Source of the DNA: Verrucomicrobiota bacterium
Lineage (GTDB): Bacteria > Verrucomicrobiota > Verrucomicrobiia > Limisphaerales > JAHEOI01
Reading direction: 5' to 3'
Length of the DNA stretch: 15,277 nucleotides
Assembly: GCA_018610125.1 (NCBI GenBank)
Contig: JAHEOI010000085.1
Span: 1-15,277, forward strand
Position numbers and translations under genes: made by a program. The notes beneath the pieces were generated by a model. It saw nothing but the letters and a program-made list of their open reading frames with translations, made no database searches and had not been told where the DNA came from. Positions 8,380 to 15,277 of the stretch are shown piece after piece (the stretch's first letter is position 1; each line of letters starts with the position of its first letter).

Positions 8380-8418
8380 CACTCTCTGTTTGGGGCAATA
8401 GCCTCCGCAAAAAAAAGG

Positions 8419-10110
8419 TTATCGCTGTAGCCGGCGGCGGAGCTGGACGTATCGCTCTCCGAGCCAGCGTCCCAAGGAATCCGGTCGTTCGTCGAGCTGT
8501 GCCGTCATGACACGGAAATTATCCCGGATCTGTCGGCGAGCCCAGAGAATAAGCATTAGCGCGGCGGTGCTTCCAAATGTGAGCCAGAAAATGAGGAATC
8601 CTGTCAAGCTGGTTAAGCCGAGACTTTCAAATAGCTCCGGTAAGCCAAGCAAGCTGAAGAGAGTCGTGATCATGAGAGTGGGAAGCCAGACATTGGAAAA
8701 TGTCGAGGCTGTGAGCCGTCGCCTATCGCGAAGCCGCACCCCGAGCCACATGCCCATCCATCCCAATGCGACCGCATTGATCCCGACCATGACAAGGATT
8801 GTGACCACCGTGAAGACGACCTTTCCCCGTTCATCCGACCAGCCGTTGGGAAGCTCTTCGCTGAGCAGGGTGATGGCAATGACGGCGACCGCCAGCGAGA
8901 GCACTGCCAAGAGCGGTTTCCCAAATTGTCTTTGCAATGCCAGCCATTGACCCCGGACAATCCCTGAAACCGAGACCGGTGTCGACAAGAGCAATTCAAG
9001 GCTGCCGTTGGAACGTGCTGCAAAGATCGTATTTCCGGCATTGGCGGCAATCCAGAGATGGAGAATCAAGCACCACATGCCTCCGGTTAACATAAGCGGT
9101 GCCAGAAGGGCTGCTGAATCGACTTGGGAGAGATTGCCACTGGCCCGGAAAGAGGCAAAGCCGGCGACGGCTGCCAGTGTCATGACGACCCAAACAGCGG
9201 TGTGCTTGAACCGCTGCCGTGAGGCCAACCAGTAAAATGGGTTCACATCCAGTCGCTCTCGGCGCAATAGTGCCCGTGTCTCACGATCGCCATAGATCCA
9301 GGCATGCCATGGTCCGCTTCCCCCGCGATTCGGATGTCGGGCAGGCTTGTCTTGCCATTTCTTGGGGAGGCGTAAGCTTGCCAGCCCAAGGAAAAGCCAT
9401 GCTTGCAGATGCGTTACCATGGTCGTCGTCCAAAAGTCGCCACTGAAAATTGGACCTCCGATTGGAGAAAATCGGAAAAAGTTGAGACCGAACAGCTTGA
9501 TGATCGATCCGGCCTGGAGCTGTTTGAAGTTTTGATCTGCGAAATGGGCGAGAATAGGAATACCCAGCAACAACACAACAATAATCAATGAGGCGGCCGA
9601 CTCACTTCGCCGGTTGTTTTCCGAGATGGCGGACGTCAGTAACCCGACAGACATTGCCAGGAAAAGCGTGTTGAGCAATCCGATCGTGCCCTGCATGATT
9701 TCAAGGCCGCGCACACCCCCTGAAAGCACGCAGACTGAGAGAACGGGGGCCACGGCCATCAACGCATAGAAAGCAAGCAGTCCGTTTGAGGCCAGCTTGC
9801 CCAAGACGATATCATAGCCGCGGAGGTCGGTGAGAAACAATAAGCCCAATGTCCCCTCACGCTTTTCACTGCTGAGGCTATCACTGGTTAGTCTGGTTCC
9901 CGCGATAATGCAGGCAAGAAATCCGCTGACGATTAAAAGTCTGAATATTCCGCGTCCAAGTGCTACAGGAGCAATAACCGAGCCGGTCGCAATGCTTACC
10001 AAGCTGTACATGAGGACGGCGCCCAAAGCCACTGAAACCCGGGACCAGCTCGTCCGTGGATGGCGCACCTTCTCCCTCAGCTCTCTGTGAACAATTGGCA
10101 GGATTGTCAT
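8419..10110 (-). CDS. ABC-2-type transporter permease, double-length
   Basis: This inner-membrane protein of 563 residues has about twelve hydrophobic stretches. Two separate ABC-2 permease signatures are visible: EKREGTLGLLFLTDLRGYDI then VLGKL (82-106), and NGSLELLLSTPVSVSGIVRG (368-387). The chain therefore looks like two permease half-units joined by a hydrophilic stretch at about 248-300. ABC-2 permeases work with a separate ATP-binding subunit, and none is encoded in this window, so the partner must be elsewhere and the substrate is unknown. The ATG at 10110 has a weak AAGGTGG about 10 bases upstream. Transaldolase ends 126 bp upstream and is probably unrelated in function. The C-terminus is basic (YVQLRRRLQR). 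Confidence 0.85.
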   Translation of the reverse strand: MTILPIVHRELREKVRHPRTSWSRVSVALGAVLMYSLVSIATGSVIAPVALGRGIFRLLIVSGFLACIIAGTRLTSDSLSSEKREGTLGLLFLTDLRGYDIVLGKLASNGLLAFYALMAVAPVLSVCVLSGGVRGLEIMQGTIGLLNTLFLAMSVGLLTSAISENNRRSESAASLIIVVLLLGIPILAHFADQNFKQLQAGSIIKLFGLNFFRFSPIGGPIFSGDFWTTTMVTHLQAWLFLGLASLRLPKKWQDKPARHPNRGGSGPWHAWIYGDRETRALLRRERLDVNPFYWLASRQRFKHTAVWVVMTLAAVAGFASFRASGNLSQVDSAALLAPLMLTGGMWCLILHLWIAANAGNTIFAARSNGSLELLLSTPVSVSGIVRGQWLALQRQFGKPLLAVLSLAVAVIAITLLSEELPNGWSDERGKVVFTVVTILVMVGINAVALGWMGMWLGVRLRDRRRLTASTFSNVWLPTLMITTLFSLLGLPELFESLGLTSLTGFLIFWLTFGSTAALMLILWARRQIRDNFRVMTAQLDERPDSLGRWLGERYVQLRRRLQR

Positions 10111-10223
10111 GCATCTTTGGCCACCTTCGCAACATCAAGCCAAGAAAGCAAATTTATGCGCCGATTCCCGCATGTCACAGGCATTTGCCCGTTAGGGGTT
10201 GGGAAGAAATGAATATCGCTATC

Positions 10224-10238
10224 AGGGAGCGCTTCCCT
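10224..10238 (-). terminator. short hairpin at the end of transaldolase
   Basis: AGGGA and TCCCT pair around five bases, overlapping the transaldolase stop codon. No T-run follows on the - strand, so termination there would be weak. It may instead be a chance palindrome. Confidence 0.2.
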
Positions 10239-11235
10239 AAAGCTTTTCGGCGATTAACTTTTCAAGCTTGACGGTGTCCGCAGCGAAGTTGCGAATTCCT
10301 TCGGCCGTCTTTTCAGTCGCCATTGCGTCTTCGTTCAGCCAATAACGGAATCTCTTCTCATCGAGGTGATGTTGTTCGAGGTCGCTTTGTTGCGCGGCCT
10401 TTTCGCTCAGCTTTTGCTCCACGGGCTCTTGGCTGTTCTTGAGCTCTTCCAGCAGCTTGGGGCTGATCGTAAGGAGATCGCAGCCGGCCAATTCCAAGAT
10501 CTCACCCTTGTTCCGGAAGCTGGCGCCCATGACCTCGGTCTTGTAGCCGAACTTCTTGTAATAGTCATAGATCGTGCGGACCGATTGGACGCCCGGATCT
10601 TCAGCCGAGGAATAATCTTTGCCGGTATTCGCTTTATACCAATCCAAAATCCTTCCCACAAAGGGGGAAATAAGGGTTGCGTTGGCTTCGGCGCACGCAA
10701 TGGCTTGGGGCAACGAGAAGAGGAGCGTCATATTGCAGTTGATTCCTTCCTTCTCAAGCACCTCGGCCGCTCGGATGCCCTCCCAAGTACTGGCAATCTT
10801 GATCAGGACCCGCTCCTTCGGGATGCCGTTCTGCTCGTAGAGATGAATGAAGTGCCGTGCCTTATCGATTAGGGCCTCTGTATCAAAGGAAAGCTTGGCG
10901 TCGGTCTCGGTGGAGACTCGTCCCGGAATGATCTTGAGGATCTCGAGTCCAAAGAGGACAAGCACATAATCCAAGATTGCTGGGAGTGCTTGATCTCGGC
11001 TCAAATTGGAGCCGCGGAATTCCCCGACGGCCTTGTCAATCAAGTGGTTGTACTCCGGCTTTTGCGCGGCCTTCAGGATAAGAGTAGGATTGGTTGTGGC
11101 GTCCCGAGGGGCGTATTCCTTGAGCGTGCCAAAATCGCCCGTGTCGGCTACCACCGTGGTAAGCGCTTTCAACTGCTCCAATTGACTCTGCCCCTTTTGG
11201 GTCTTGACCGTATCCAGCTCCGTGACGTCACTCAT
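10237..11235 (-). CDS. tal: transaldolase
   Basis: This cytoplasmic enzyme of the non-oxidative pentose phosphate pathway exchanges a dihydroxyacetone unit between sedoheptulose 7-phosphate and glyceraldehyde 3-phosphate, giving erythrose 4-phosphate and fructose 6-phosphate. At 332 residues it fits the TalB class. Schiff-base Lys146 is in RVLIKIASTWEG, the acidic residue in DTGDFG is Asp31, and Glu110 is in GRVSTETDAKLS. DATTNPTLIL (45-54) and SPFVGRILDWY (190-200) are also diagnostic. I chose the ATG at 11235 because AGGTG lies four bases upstream and the family N-terminus fits; an in-frame ATG at 11271 would add 12 residues that do not resemble the family. A possible promoter precedes it. 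It lies directly downstream of the eboD-eboF pair, which may matter because related cyclases use seven-carbon sugar phosphates. Confidence 0.96.
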   Translation of the reverse strand: MSDVTELDTVKTQKGQSQLEQLKALTTVVADTGDFGTLKEYAPRDATTNPTLILKAAQKPEYNHLIDKAVGEFRGSNLSRDQALPAILDYVLVLFGLEILKIIPGRVSTETDAKLSFDTEALIDKARHFIHLYEQNGIPKERVLIKIASTWEGIRAAEVLEKEGINCNMTLLFSLPQAIACAEANATLISPFVGRILDWYKANTGKDYSSAEDPGVQSVRTIYDYYKKFGYKTEVMGASFRNKGEILELAGCDLLTISPKLLEELKNSQEPVEQKLSEKAAQQSDLEQHHLDEKRFRYWLNEDAMATEKTAEGIRNFAADTVKLEKLIAEKL

Positions 11236-11258
11236 ACTACACCTCGCCTTTTTTGAGT

Positions 11259-11287
11259 AGGATAACCGCAAAAGTCGGCAAGAACAA
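11259..11287 (-). promoter_or_regulatory. possible transaldolase promoter
   Basis: On the - strand TTGTTC (11282-11287) and TATCCT (11259-11264) are 17 bp apart. Transcription would start about 17 bases before the ATG at 11235, leaving room for the AGGTG ribosome site. The -35 box matches the sigma-70 consensus at only three positions. If real, tal can be transcribed independently of eboD-eboF. Confidence 0.3.
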
Positions 11288-11396
11288 CCCGAGGACTCGT
11301 TACGGCAGCAACGCTAAAGCAAAAAAGCGAGGCGGATTGCGGGTCCCTTGCCCGTAGCGTAGGCTGTCAGTCTGCTGTATCTGCCCTCAGCCCTGA

Positions 11397-12794
11397 CTAC
11401 CCCGTCACGGCAGCCCGGATCAGCGAATAGACTTCCGTGGCTTCGATCGGCTTTTGCGGCAAGAGCCCCGGCTTGTCCGTCAGGATGACCGGTGCCTCGC
11501 TCCATTCGGGGGTGGAACGGCCATGCGACCCTTGAACCAGTGTCGCGTCGAGTGGGATGACATCCATCAGCATTCGAAATCCAAGCTTCTTCTGAAGCAA
11601 GCGACGCGCCACATGGAGGCGCGGGAACCTTAGGTTCGGATCGACAAAGAGCTCGACCGGATCATATCCGGGCTTGCGATGAATATCGACGCAACGCGCG
11701 AAATCCGGGGCGCGCTTGTCATCCATCCAATAATAGTACGTGAACCAGGCATTTTCCTTGGCGATGGCGATCAGATCGCCCGCCCGGGGATGATCGATCC
11801 CCCAGCTCGCTTTTTCCTCCGGGCCGACCACCCTTTCCACTCCGTCCTGTTTTTCGATTACCTGACGCGCGGCACTCTCCAGAGAAGCATCATTCAGGTA
11901 GATATGGGCCACTTGGTGATCGGCCACAGCGAATGCCCGACTCGCTCCGCAATCGAGTATTTCCAAACCCAGCTCTTCTTTGGCGACGATCCAGCCTTGT
12001 TCACGGAAAACCCGGTTGAGGTGCACCGGGGTGTCAACCGGCGAAATCCCATACTCGGAGAGCAGCACGACGGACACCCCTTTTGCTTGGAAGAAATCGA
12101 CCAGGTCACCCACGATCGAATCGATCTGGCGAACATCCTCCTGAATCCGAGGGTCGGCCGGTCCCAGGCGCTGCAGATTGTAATCGAGATGGGGGAGATA
12201 GACCAGACTCAGGGTCGGTTGATAGCGTTTCTCGATCCATTTGGCCGATTCCGCGATCCAGCGTGAGACCGCATCCGATGTGCCCTGAGAGGATCGCCAG
12301 CCGGCAGCGGGGCCCCAGAACGTGGTGAATGGGAATTCCCCGAGGTCTTGCTTGATCTCGGTGCGGATCGAGTAAGGCCAGGAGTAGATATCGAAGATCT
12401 TACGCCCGTCCGCGGGGTACATCGGTCGCGGCGTGATGGAATAGTCAACCGCCCCATGCATGTTGTACCACCAGAAGAGCTTGGCACAGGTGAATTGAGG
12501 ATCCTGCTCGCGCAGATCCTCCCAGATCTTCTTGGATTGCACCAATCGATCCGGCTGCTTCCAGAATTGGACCTCGGCAAGGTCGCGGTTGTACCAGCCG
12601 TTCCCGACGATGCCGTGGTCCTTCGGGCGTTTTCCAGTGACGTAATCCGCTTGCGCGGTGCAGGTGACCGCAGGGAATGAAGGGCGAATGGGGGCTTGTC
12701 CCCCTTGCCGGGCAAGCCTTTGAATGTTTGGCGACGATTCATTGATTAAGGAGTCGGAGAGCCCCACGACGTTGATCACCACGGTCCGTTGCAT
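11397..12794 (-). CDS. eboF: EboF-type nucleotide pyrophosphatase/alkaline-phosphatase-superfamily protein
   Basis: This 465-residue protein has the alkaline-phosphatase-superfamily fold of the nucleotide pyrophosphatase/phosphodiesterase branch, and the specific sequence style I recognise from EboF of ebo clusters: TVVINVVGL at the start, PAVTCTAQADYVTGKRPKDH (41-60), GWYNRDLAEVQFW, AKLFWWYNMHG, TPRPMYPADGRKI and LSEYGISPVDTPVHLNRVFR. The predicted nucleophile Thr44 is kept, as are Asp204 and His424. Other metal ligands usual in this superfamily appear replaced: Val10 for Asp, Gln208 for His, and Glu247-Tyr248 for Asp-His. There is no signal peptide, so it is probably cytoplasmic. It starts 65 bp after eboD ends and is probably cotranscribed with it. 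No good ribosome site precedes the ATG. Ebo genes are linked to export or modification of secondary metabolites such as scytonemin precursors in cyanobacteria; the reaction here is unknown. Confidence 0.82.
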   Translation of the reverse strand: MQRTVVINVVGLSDSLINESSPNIQRLARQGGQAPIRPSFPAVTCTAQADYVTGKRPKDHGIVGNGWYNRDLAEVQFWKQPDRLVQSKKIWEDLREQDPQFTCAKLFWWYNMHGAVDYSITPRPMYPADGRKIFDIYSWPYSIRTEIKQDLGEFPFTTFWGPAAGWRSSQGTSDAVSRWIAESAKWIEKRYQPTLSLVYLPHLDYNLQRLGPADPRIQEDVRQIDSIVGDLVDFFQAKGVSVVLLSEYGISPVDTPVHLNRVFREQGWIVAKEELGLEILDCGASRAFAVADHQVAHIYLNDASLESAARQVIEKQDGVERVVGPEEKASWGIDHPRAGDLIAIAKENAWFTYYYWMDDKRAPDFARCVDIHRKPGYDPVELFVDPNLRFPRLHVARRLLQKKLGFRMLMDVIPLDATLVQGSHGRSTPEWSEAPVILTDKPGLLPQKPIEATEVYSLIRAAVTG

Positions 12795-12859
12795 CGCAAC
12801 CGTTGTAGCAGTTCAACTGGACGGTACGGAAGCCCATCGGAGTGACTTGTCGCCCTTTG

Positions 12860-14053
12860 TTATGCGACAATTTCCTCTTTCCTGGCACTTTTTTCTTGGT
12901 AACGGTCTCGGAGCTCGTAAATGGACTCAATGACGGTTGCCCCATCCATCGTATGGACATCAAAGCCATGACCGATCGCTTTGAGCAGGGTGATCGTCAA
13001 CCTGCCGCCCAGGTGCTCACGAAATTCTTCCAGCCCGCTTAAGACAGCCAATTTCCCGTTGTCATCGTATTCAAGCAGCTCGGGGACATAGAGCTCGAAT
13101 CCAAGGCGTTCAAACAGATTCAAGACGCGCTCGATGGCGGTTTCCTCGAGGTAGCCCATTTTGCCGGAGTAGATGACATCGAGCGCAATCCCGATGGCCA
13201 CGGCTTCACCATGCCGAATCCGGTAATCGGAGAGCTGCTCCAGTTTATGAGCCGACCAATGGCCGAAGTCGAGCGGGCGGGCGGTTCCAAATTCAAATGG
13301 GTCGCCTGAAGTGGCAATGTGGTCGAGGTGGAGCTCGGCACATCGATAGATCAACCGTTGCATCGCTGCGGTGTCGAATTTCCGCAGCGCCTCGGCGTCC
13401 CGTTCCAAGGTCTCGAAGAAGCTTTTGTCCCGGATCAAAGCGACCTTGACTGCTTCGGCGTATCCTCCCAGCTTGTCTCTGTCCGATAGGGAGGAAAGCA
13501 GAGCGAAGTCGTTGATCACCGCAAAGGGGGGCGTGAACGTCCCGATAAAATTCTTCTTATCGAAGGAATTGATCCCGTTTTTGACACCCACTCCCGAATC
13601 GTTTTGGCTCAAGGTGGTCGTTGGGATCCGAACGTGTCGAACGCCGCGGTGGGCTGTCGAGGCCGCCAGCCCGACCATGTCAAGCAATGCCCCGCCGCCG
13701 ACAGCGATCACATAGGAATGGCGATCGATATGATGGCGGTCAATGTAGGTTTGAATCTTGGTAACGTGGGAGAACGAGCTCTTGGCCTGCTCGCCTCCGG
13801 GAATGACCAACGGCGGACAAACCAGCTCCAGCTCTTTGGGAAAGGCCGCGAAATACGTTTCGATCGCTTGAGTCAATTCCGGATACCCGCTTAACAGGGA
13901 TGCATCGACCACCACAAGTGCTTTGTGGCAGATTCCTGCCTCACCTTCGGTCAGGGTGTCTTTCAGTACCGAGTTTTTCGGGCTAAACACATCCTGTGTG
14001 AAATGAACCTGGTGCCGAAAGCTAACCTGAATATTCCGCTCAATACGGTCCAT
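12860..14053 (-). CDS. eboD: EboD-type 3-dehydroquinate synthase-like sugar-phosphate cyclase
   Basis: This is an NAD- and metal-dependent cyclase of the dehydroquinate synthase superfamily, 397 residues. The nucleotide site GGGALLD is at 119-125, the substrate segment NDSGVGVKNGINSF at 151-164, and KKNFIGTFTPP at 166-176. Metal ligands are all present: Glu200 in GGYAEAVK, His265 in DFGHWSAH and His281 in RHGEAVAIG, with the 16-residue spacing of the two histidines seen in dehydroquinate synthases. The N-terminus (VSFRHQVHFTQDVFSPKN) and adjacency to eboF point to the EboD branch rather than to aroB. The frame is open upstream to an ATG at 14197, but those 48 codons run into the dispersed repeat and have no family resemblance, so I start at the ATG at 14053; an AAGGA lies 13 bases upstream. 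The substrate is unproven: DAHP or sedoheptulose 7-phosphate are the family's usual ones. Confidence 0.83.
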   Translation of the reverse strand: MDRIERNIQVSFRHQVHFTQDVFSPKNSVLKDTLTEGEAGICHKALVVVDASLLSGYPELTQAIETYFAAFPKELELVCPPLVIPGGEQAKSSFSHVTKIQTYIDRHHIDRHSYVIAVGGGALLDMVGLAASTAHRGVRHVRIPTTTLSQNDSGVGVKNGINSFDKKNFIGTFTPPFAVINDFALLSSLSDRDKLGGYAEAVKVALIRDKSFFETLERDAEALRKFDTAAMQRLIYRCAELHLDHIATSGDPFEFGTARPLDFGHWSAHKLEQLSDYRIRHGEAVAIGIALDVIYSGKMGYLEETAIERVLNLFERLGFELYVPELLEYDDNGKLAVLSGLEEFREHLGGRLTITLLKAIGHGFDVHTMDGATVIESIYELRDRYQEKSARKEEIVA

Positions 14054-14115
14054 TAATTCAATCTGTCCTTTTTGCCAAGCGAATGCCAGTCCAAAGCGAC
14101 CCTTACCACCGATCG

Positions 14116-14231
14116 CGGTAGGGACGGCACTCCGCTGCCGTCCGCTCCCGGACGTCAGGGACGACGTCCCTGTCAGGCCGGGCCCATCGCGTCGCAATGA
14201 GCTTCCTCTCCCCTTGAGGTGAGGGGGTTCT
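14116..14231. repeat. dispersed palindromic repeat element, copy B
   Basis: This is the second copy, in the same orientation as copy A. Hairpins are GGACGGCA/TGCCGTCC (14122-14143) and GGACGTC/GACGTCC (14150-14169). The latter can alternatively fold as CAGGGAC/GTCCCTG (14156-14172). It occupies most of the 207-bp gap between the DUF2905 gene and eboD, so it lies in the eboD leader or promoter region. It could terminate readthrough from the DUF2905 gene. Confidence 0.9.
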
Positions 14232-14260
14232 TGGTCCGAAATCGGTCAAAATTGACACTC

Positions 14261-14482
14261 TCACCGCCGAAACAGCCATAGGATAATCGTCAGCAAAAGG
14301 CTGAGGAGGATACAAGTCATCAATGGGAAGTGGAAAGAAAAATTGCCCTTGCTGAAGTGGATGTCGCCCGGCAAGTGACCGAGCCAGCCCTTGCCGATTC
14401 CCGACCAAATCAATGCTCCAACCGCCACAAAAAGGATCCCAACGAGCATCAAAAACTTCCCGGCCTCATTCATCATAGGCAA
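14261..14482 (-). CDS. DUF2905 family small membrane protein
   Basis: The 73-residue protein has two transmembrane segments, GKFLMLVGILFVAVGALIW and FPLMTCILLSLLLTIILWLF. They are joined by the family-typical loop LGHLPGDIHFSKGNFSFHFP, and the protein ends WLFRR. Length and pattern match DUF2905 closely. The start appears to be TTG at 14482, because GGAAGGA lies six bases upstream of it; the in-frame ATGs at 14476 and 14473 are 12 to 15 bases from that site. The function of the family is unknown to me. It is separated from eboD by the repeat element and is divergent from the Tm-1-like gene, 99 bp away. Confidence 0.88.
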   Translation of the reverse strand: MPMMNEAGKFLMLVGILFVAVGALIWSGIGKGWLGHLPGDIHFSKGNFSFHFPLMTCILLSLLLTIILWLFRR

Positions 14483-14500
14483 ATTTTGTCCTTCCCATGT

Positions 14501-14514
14501 TATCGTTTCCGATA
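14501..14514. promoter_or_regulatory. small inverted repeat in the divergent promoter region
   Basis: TATCG (14501-14505) and CGATA (14510-14514) flank four bases within the 99-bp gap between the divergent DUF2905 and Tm-1-like genes. It could be an operator. A weak promoter for the + strand gene may follow (TTGGAA 14533-14538, 17 bp, CAAAAT 14556-14561). Both calls rest on short matches. Confidence 0.2.
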
Positions 14515-14581
14515 GCGCGAGCAGTATTTCATTGGAAAATAACGCCTCTTTTGGCCAAAATCATCCATTAAAATACCGGTT

Positions 14582-15277
14582 ATGGCGACAATAGGAATTC
14601 TTGGAACGATGGATACAAAAGGCCGGGAGCACGCCTTTCTGGCTGAGCTGATTCGCCAACAAGGCCATGAGCCTTATGTCATCGATGTCGGCGTCTTGGA
14701 GGTCCCGAAGCTTGAACCGGATGTGAAGCGACAGGAGGTTGCCCGGGCCGCAGGGGTCGATCTGGATGAGCTGGTGCAACGGCAAGACCGCGGTGAAGCG
14801 GTTGAGGCGATGACTCGAGGCGCTCCGCTCATCCTGACTCAACTCTTTCAAGAGGCACGGATCCAGGGGGTTATTTCGTTGGGCGGAGGCGGGGGTACGG
14901 CGATCGCCACAGCGGCGATGCGGGCACTCCCGGTCGGCTTCCCGAAGGTGATGGTCTCGACATTGGCCAGCGGGAACACGGCACAATATGTCGGGGCAAC
15001 CGACCTGGTTATGATGCCAAGTGTCGTAGACGTCGCCGGCCTCAACCGTATCTCCAAAAAAATCTTCAGTCGCGCGGCCGGGGCGATCTGTGGGATGGTG
15101 AACGCTCCGATGCCGGAGGAGGAGACGAAGCCGCTGATCGCCGCAAGCATGTTCGGCAATACGACCGATTGCATTCAGAGCGCAAAATCGCTGCTGGAGC
15201 AAAAGGGTTACGAGGTGTTGGTCTTTCATGCCACCGGGACCGGGGGGCGCACCATGGAGTCGCTGATCGAATCGGGG
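14582..15277 (+). CDS. Tm-1-like ATP-binding (UPF0261) family protein, 5' part
   Basis: The first 232 residues are present and the frame is open to the window edge; family members are about 400 residues, so roughly the last 40 percent is missing. The N-terminus IGILGTMDTKGREHAFL is the family signature. A glycine-rich SLGGGGGTAIATAAMRALP (about 99-117) fits the nucleotide-binding region, followed by PKVMVSTLASGN and the ATDLVMMPSVVDVAGLN segment. The C-terminal part visible here (AASMFGNTTDCI, VFHATGTGGRTM) starts the second half of the fold. Tm-1 of tomato, the namesake, binds viral replication protein; bacterial members have no settled function. No ribosome site precedes the ATG. It is divergent from the DUF2905 gene. 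Confidence 0.92.
   Translation, partial: MATIGILGTMDTKGREHAFLAELIRQQGHEPYVIDVGVLEVPKLEPDVKRQEVARAAGVDLDELVQRQDRGEAVEAMTRGAPLILTQLFQEARIQGVISLGGGGGTAIATAAMRALPVGFPKVMVSTLASGNTAQYVGATDLVMMPSVVDVAGLNRISKKIFSRAAGAICGMVNAPMPEEETKPLIAASMFGNTTDCIQSAKSLLEQKGYEVLVFHATGTGGRTMESLIESG

Noticed and set aside
11321..11354. Terminator after eboF: CGGG/CCCG hairpin (11340-11354) and a T6 run on the - strand (11321-11326)
   Set aside because: The stem is four base pairs and the T-run is 13 bases away, too far for a standard intrinsic terminator.
11679..12266. A 195-codon + strand frame antisense to eboF
   Set aside because: The EboF-type motifs on the - strand explain this region fully.
14054..14197. N-terminal extension of the EboD-type protein to the ATG at 14197
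   Set aside because: The extra 48 codons run into the dispersed repeat and show no family resemblance; the family N-terminus begins at the ATG at 14053.

Overview
The window looks like chromosomal DNA from a member of the PVC superphylum, most probably a Verrucomicrobiota bacterium or close relative. The argument rests on gene content. There is a Pirellula/Verrucomicrobium-type membrane-bound dehydrogenase-like protein, a tandem pair of FG-GAP plus ASPIC/UnbV (CRTAC1-like) exported proteins, a K+-dependent-type membrane pyrophosphatase, a DUF3891 protein and ebo-family genes. Few genes have good Shine-Dalgarno sequences. No rRNA, tRNA, CRISPR array, transposase or phage gene was seen.

Layout. 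At the left end, on the + strand, are the 3' part of one CRTAC1-like gene (to 526) and a second complete one encoding a probable lipoprotein (622-2880; a TTG start at 523 would overlap the first gene's stop). A run of eight genes on the - strand then fills 14482 down to 3015. In transcription order these are a DUF2905 small membrane protein, an eboD-type dehydroquinate-synthase-like sugar-phosphate cyclase, an eboF-type alkaline-phosphatase-superfamily protein, transaldolase, an ABC-2 permease with two signature segments, the PVC dehydrogenase-like propeller protein (no haem domain), a DUF3891 protein and the ion-pumping pyrophosphatase hppA. At the right end a + strand Tm-1-like (UPF0261) gene runs off the window, divergent from the DUF2905 gene.

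How the genes may work together. The clearest functional unit is eboD-eboF with transaldolase just downstream. Sugar-phosphate cyclases of the eboD superfamily use seven-carbon sugar phosphates, and transaldolase makes or consumes sedoheptulose 7-phosphate, so a supply link is possible. The rest of a classical ebo cluster (eboA, B, C, E) is absent, so this is a reduced or dispersed ebo locus. The pyrophosphatase may form a unit with the DUF3891 gene 53 bp upstream of it. The exported propeller, FG-GAP and haem-less dehydrogenase proteins fit the large extracellular and periplasmic protein families expanded in PVC bacteria.

The most distinctive non-coding feature is a dispersed, hairpin-rich element of about 120 bp. 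It is present twice in the same orientation (8258-8379 and 14116-14231), and one copy abuts a ten-unit hexamer tandem repeat (8183-8242). I found no clear new defence or mobile system. The repeat element, the reduced ebo locus and the altered metal site of the EboF-type protein are the points most worth following.
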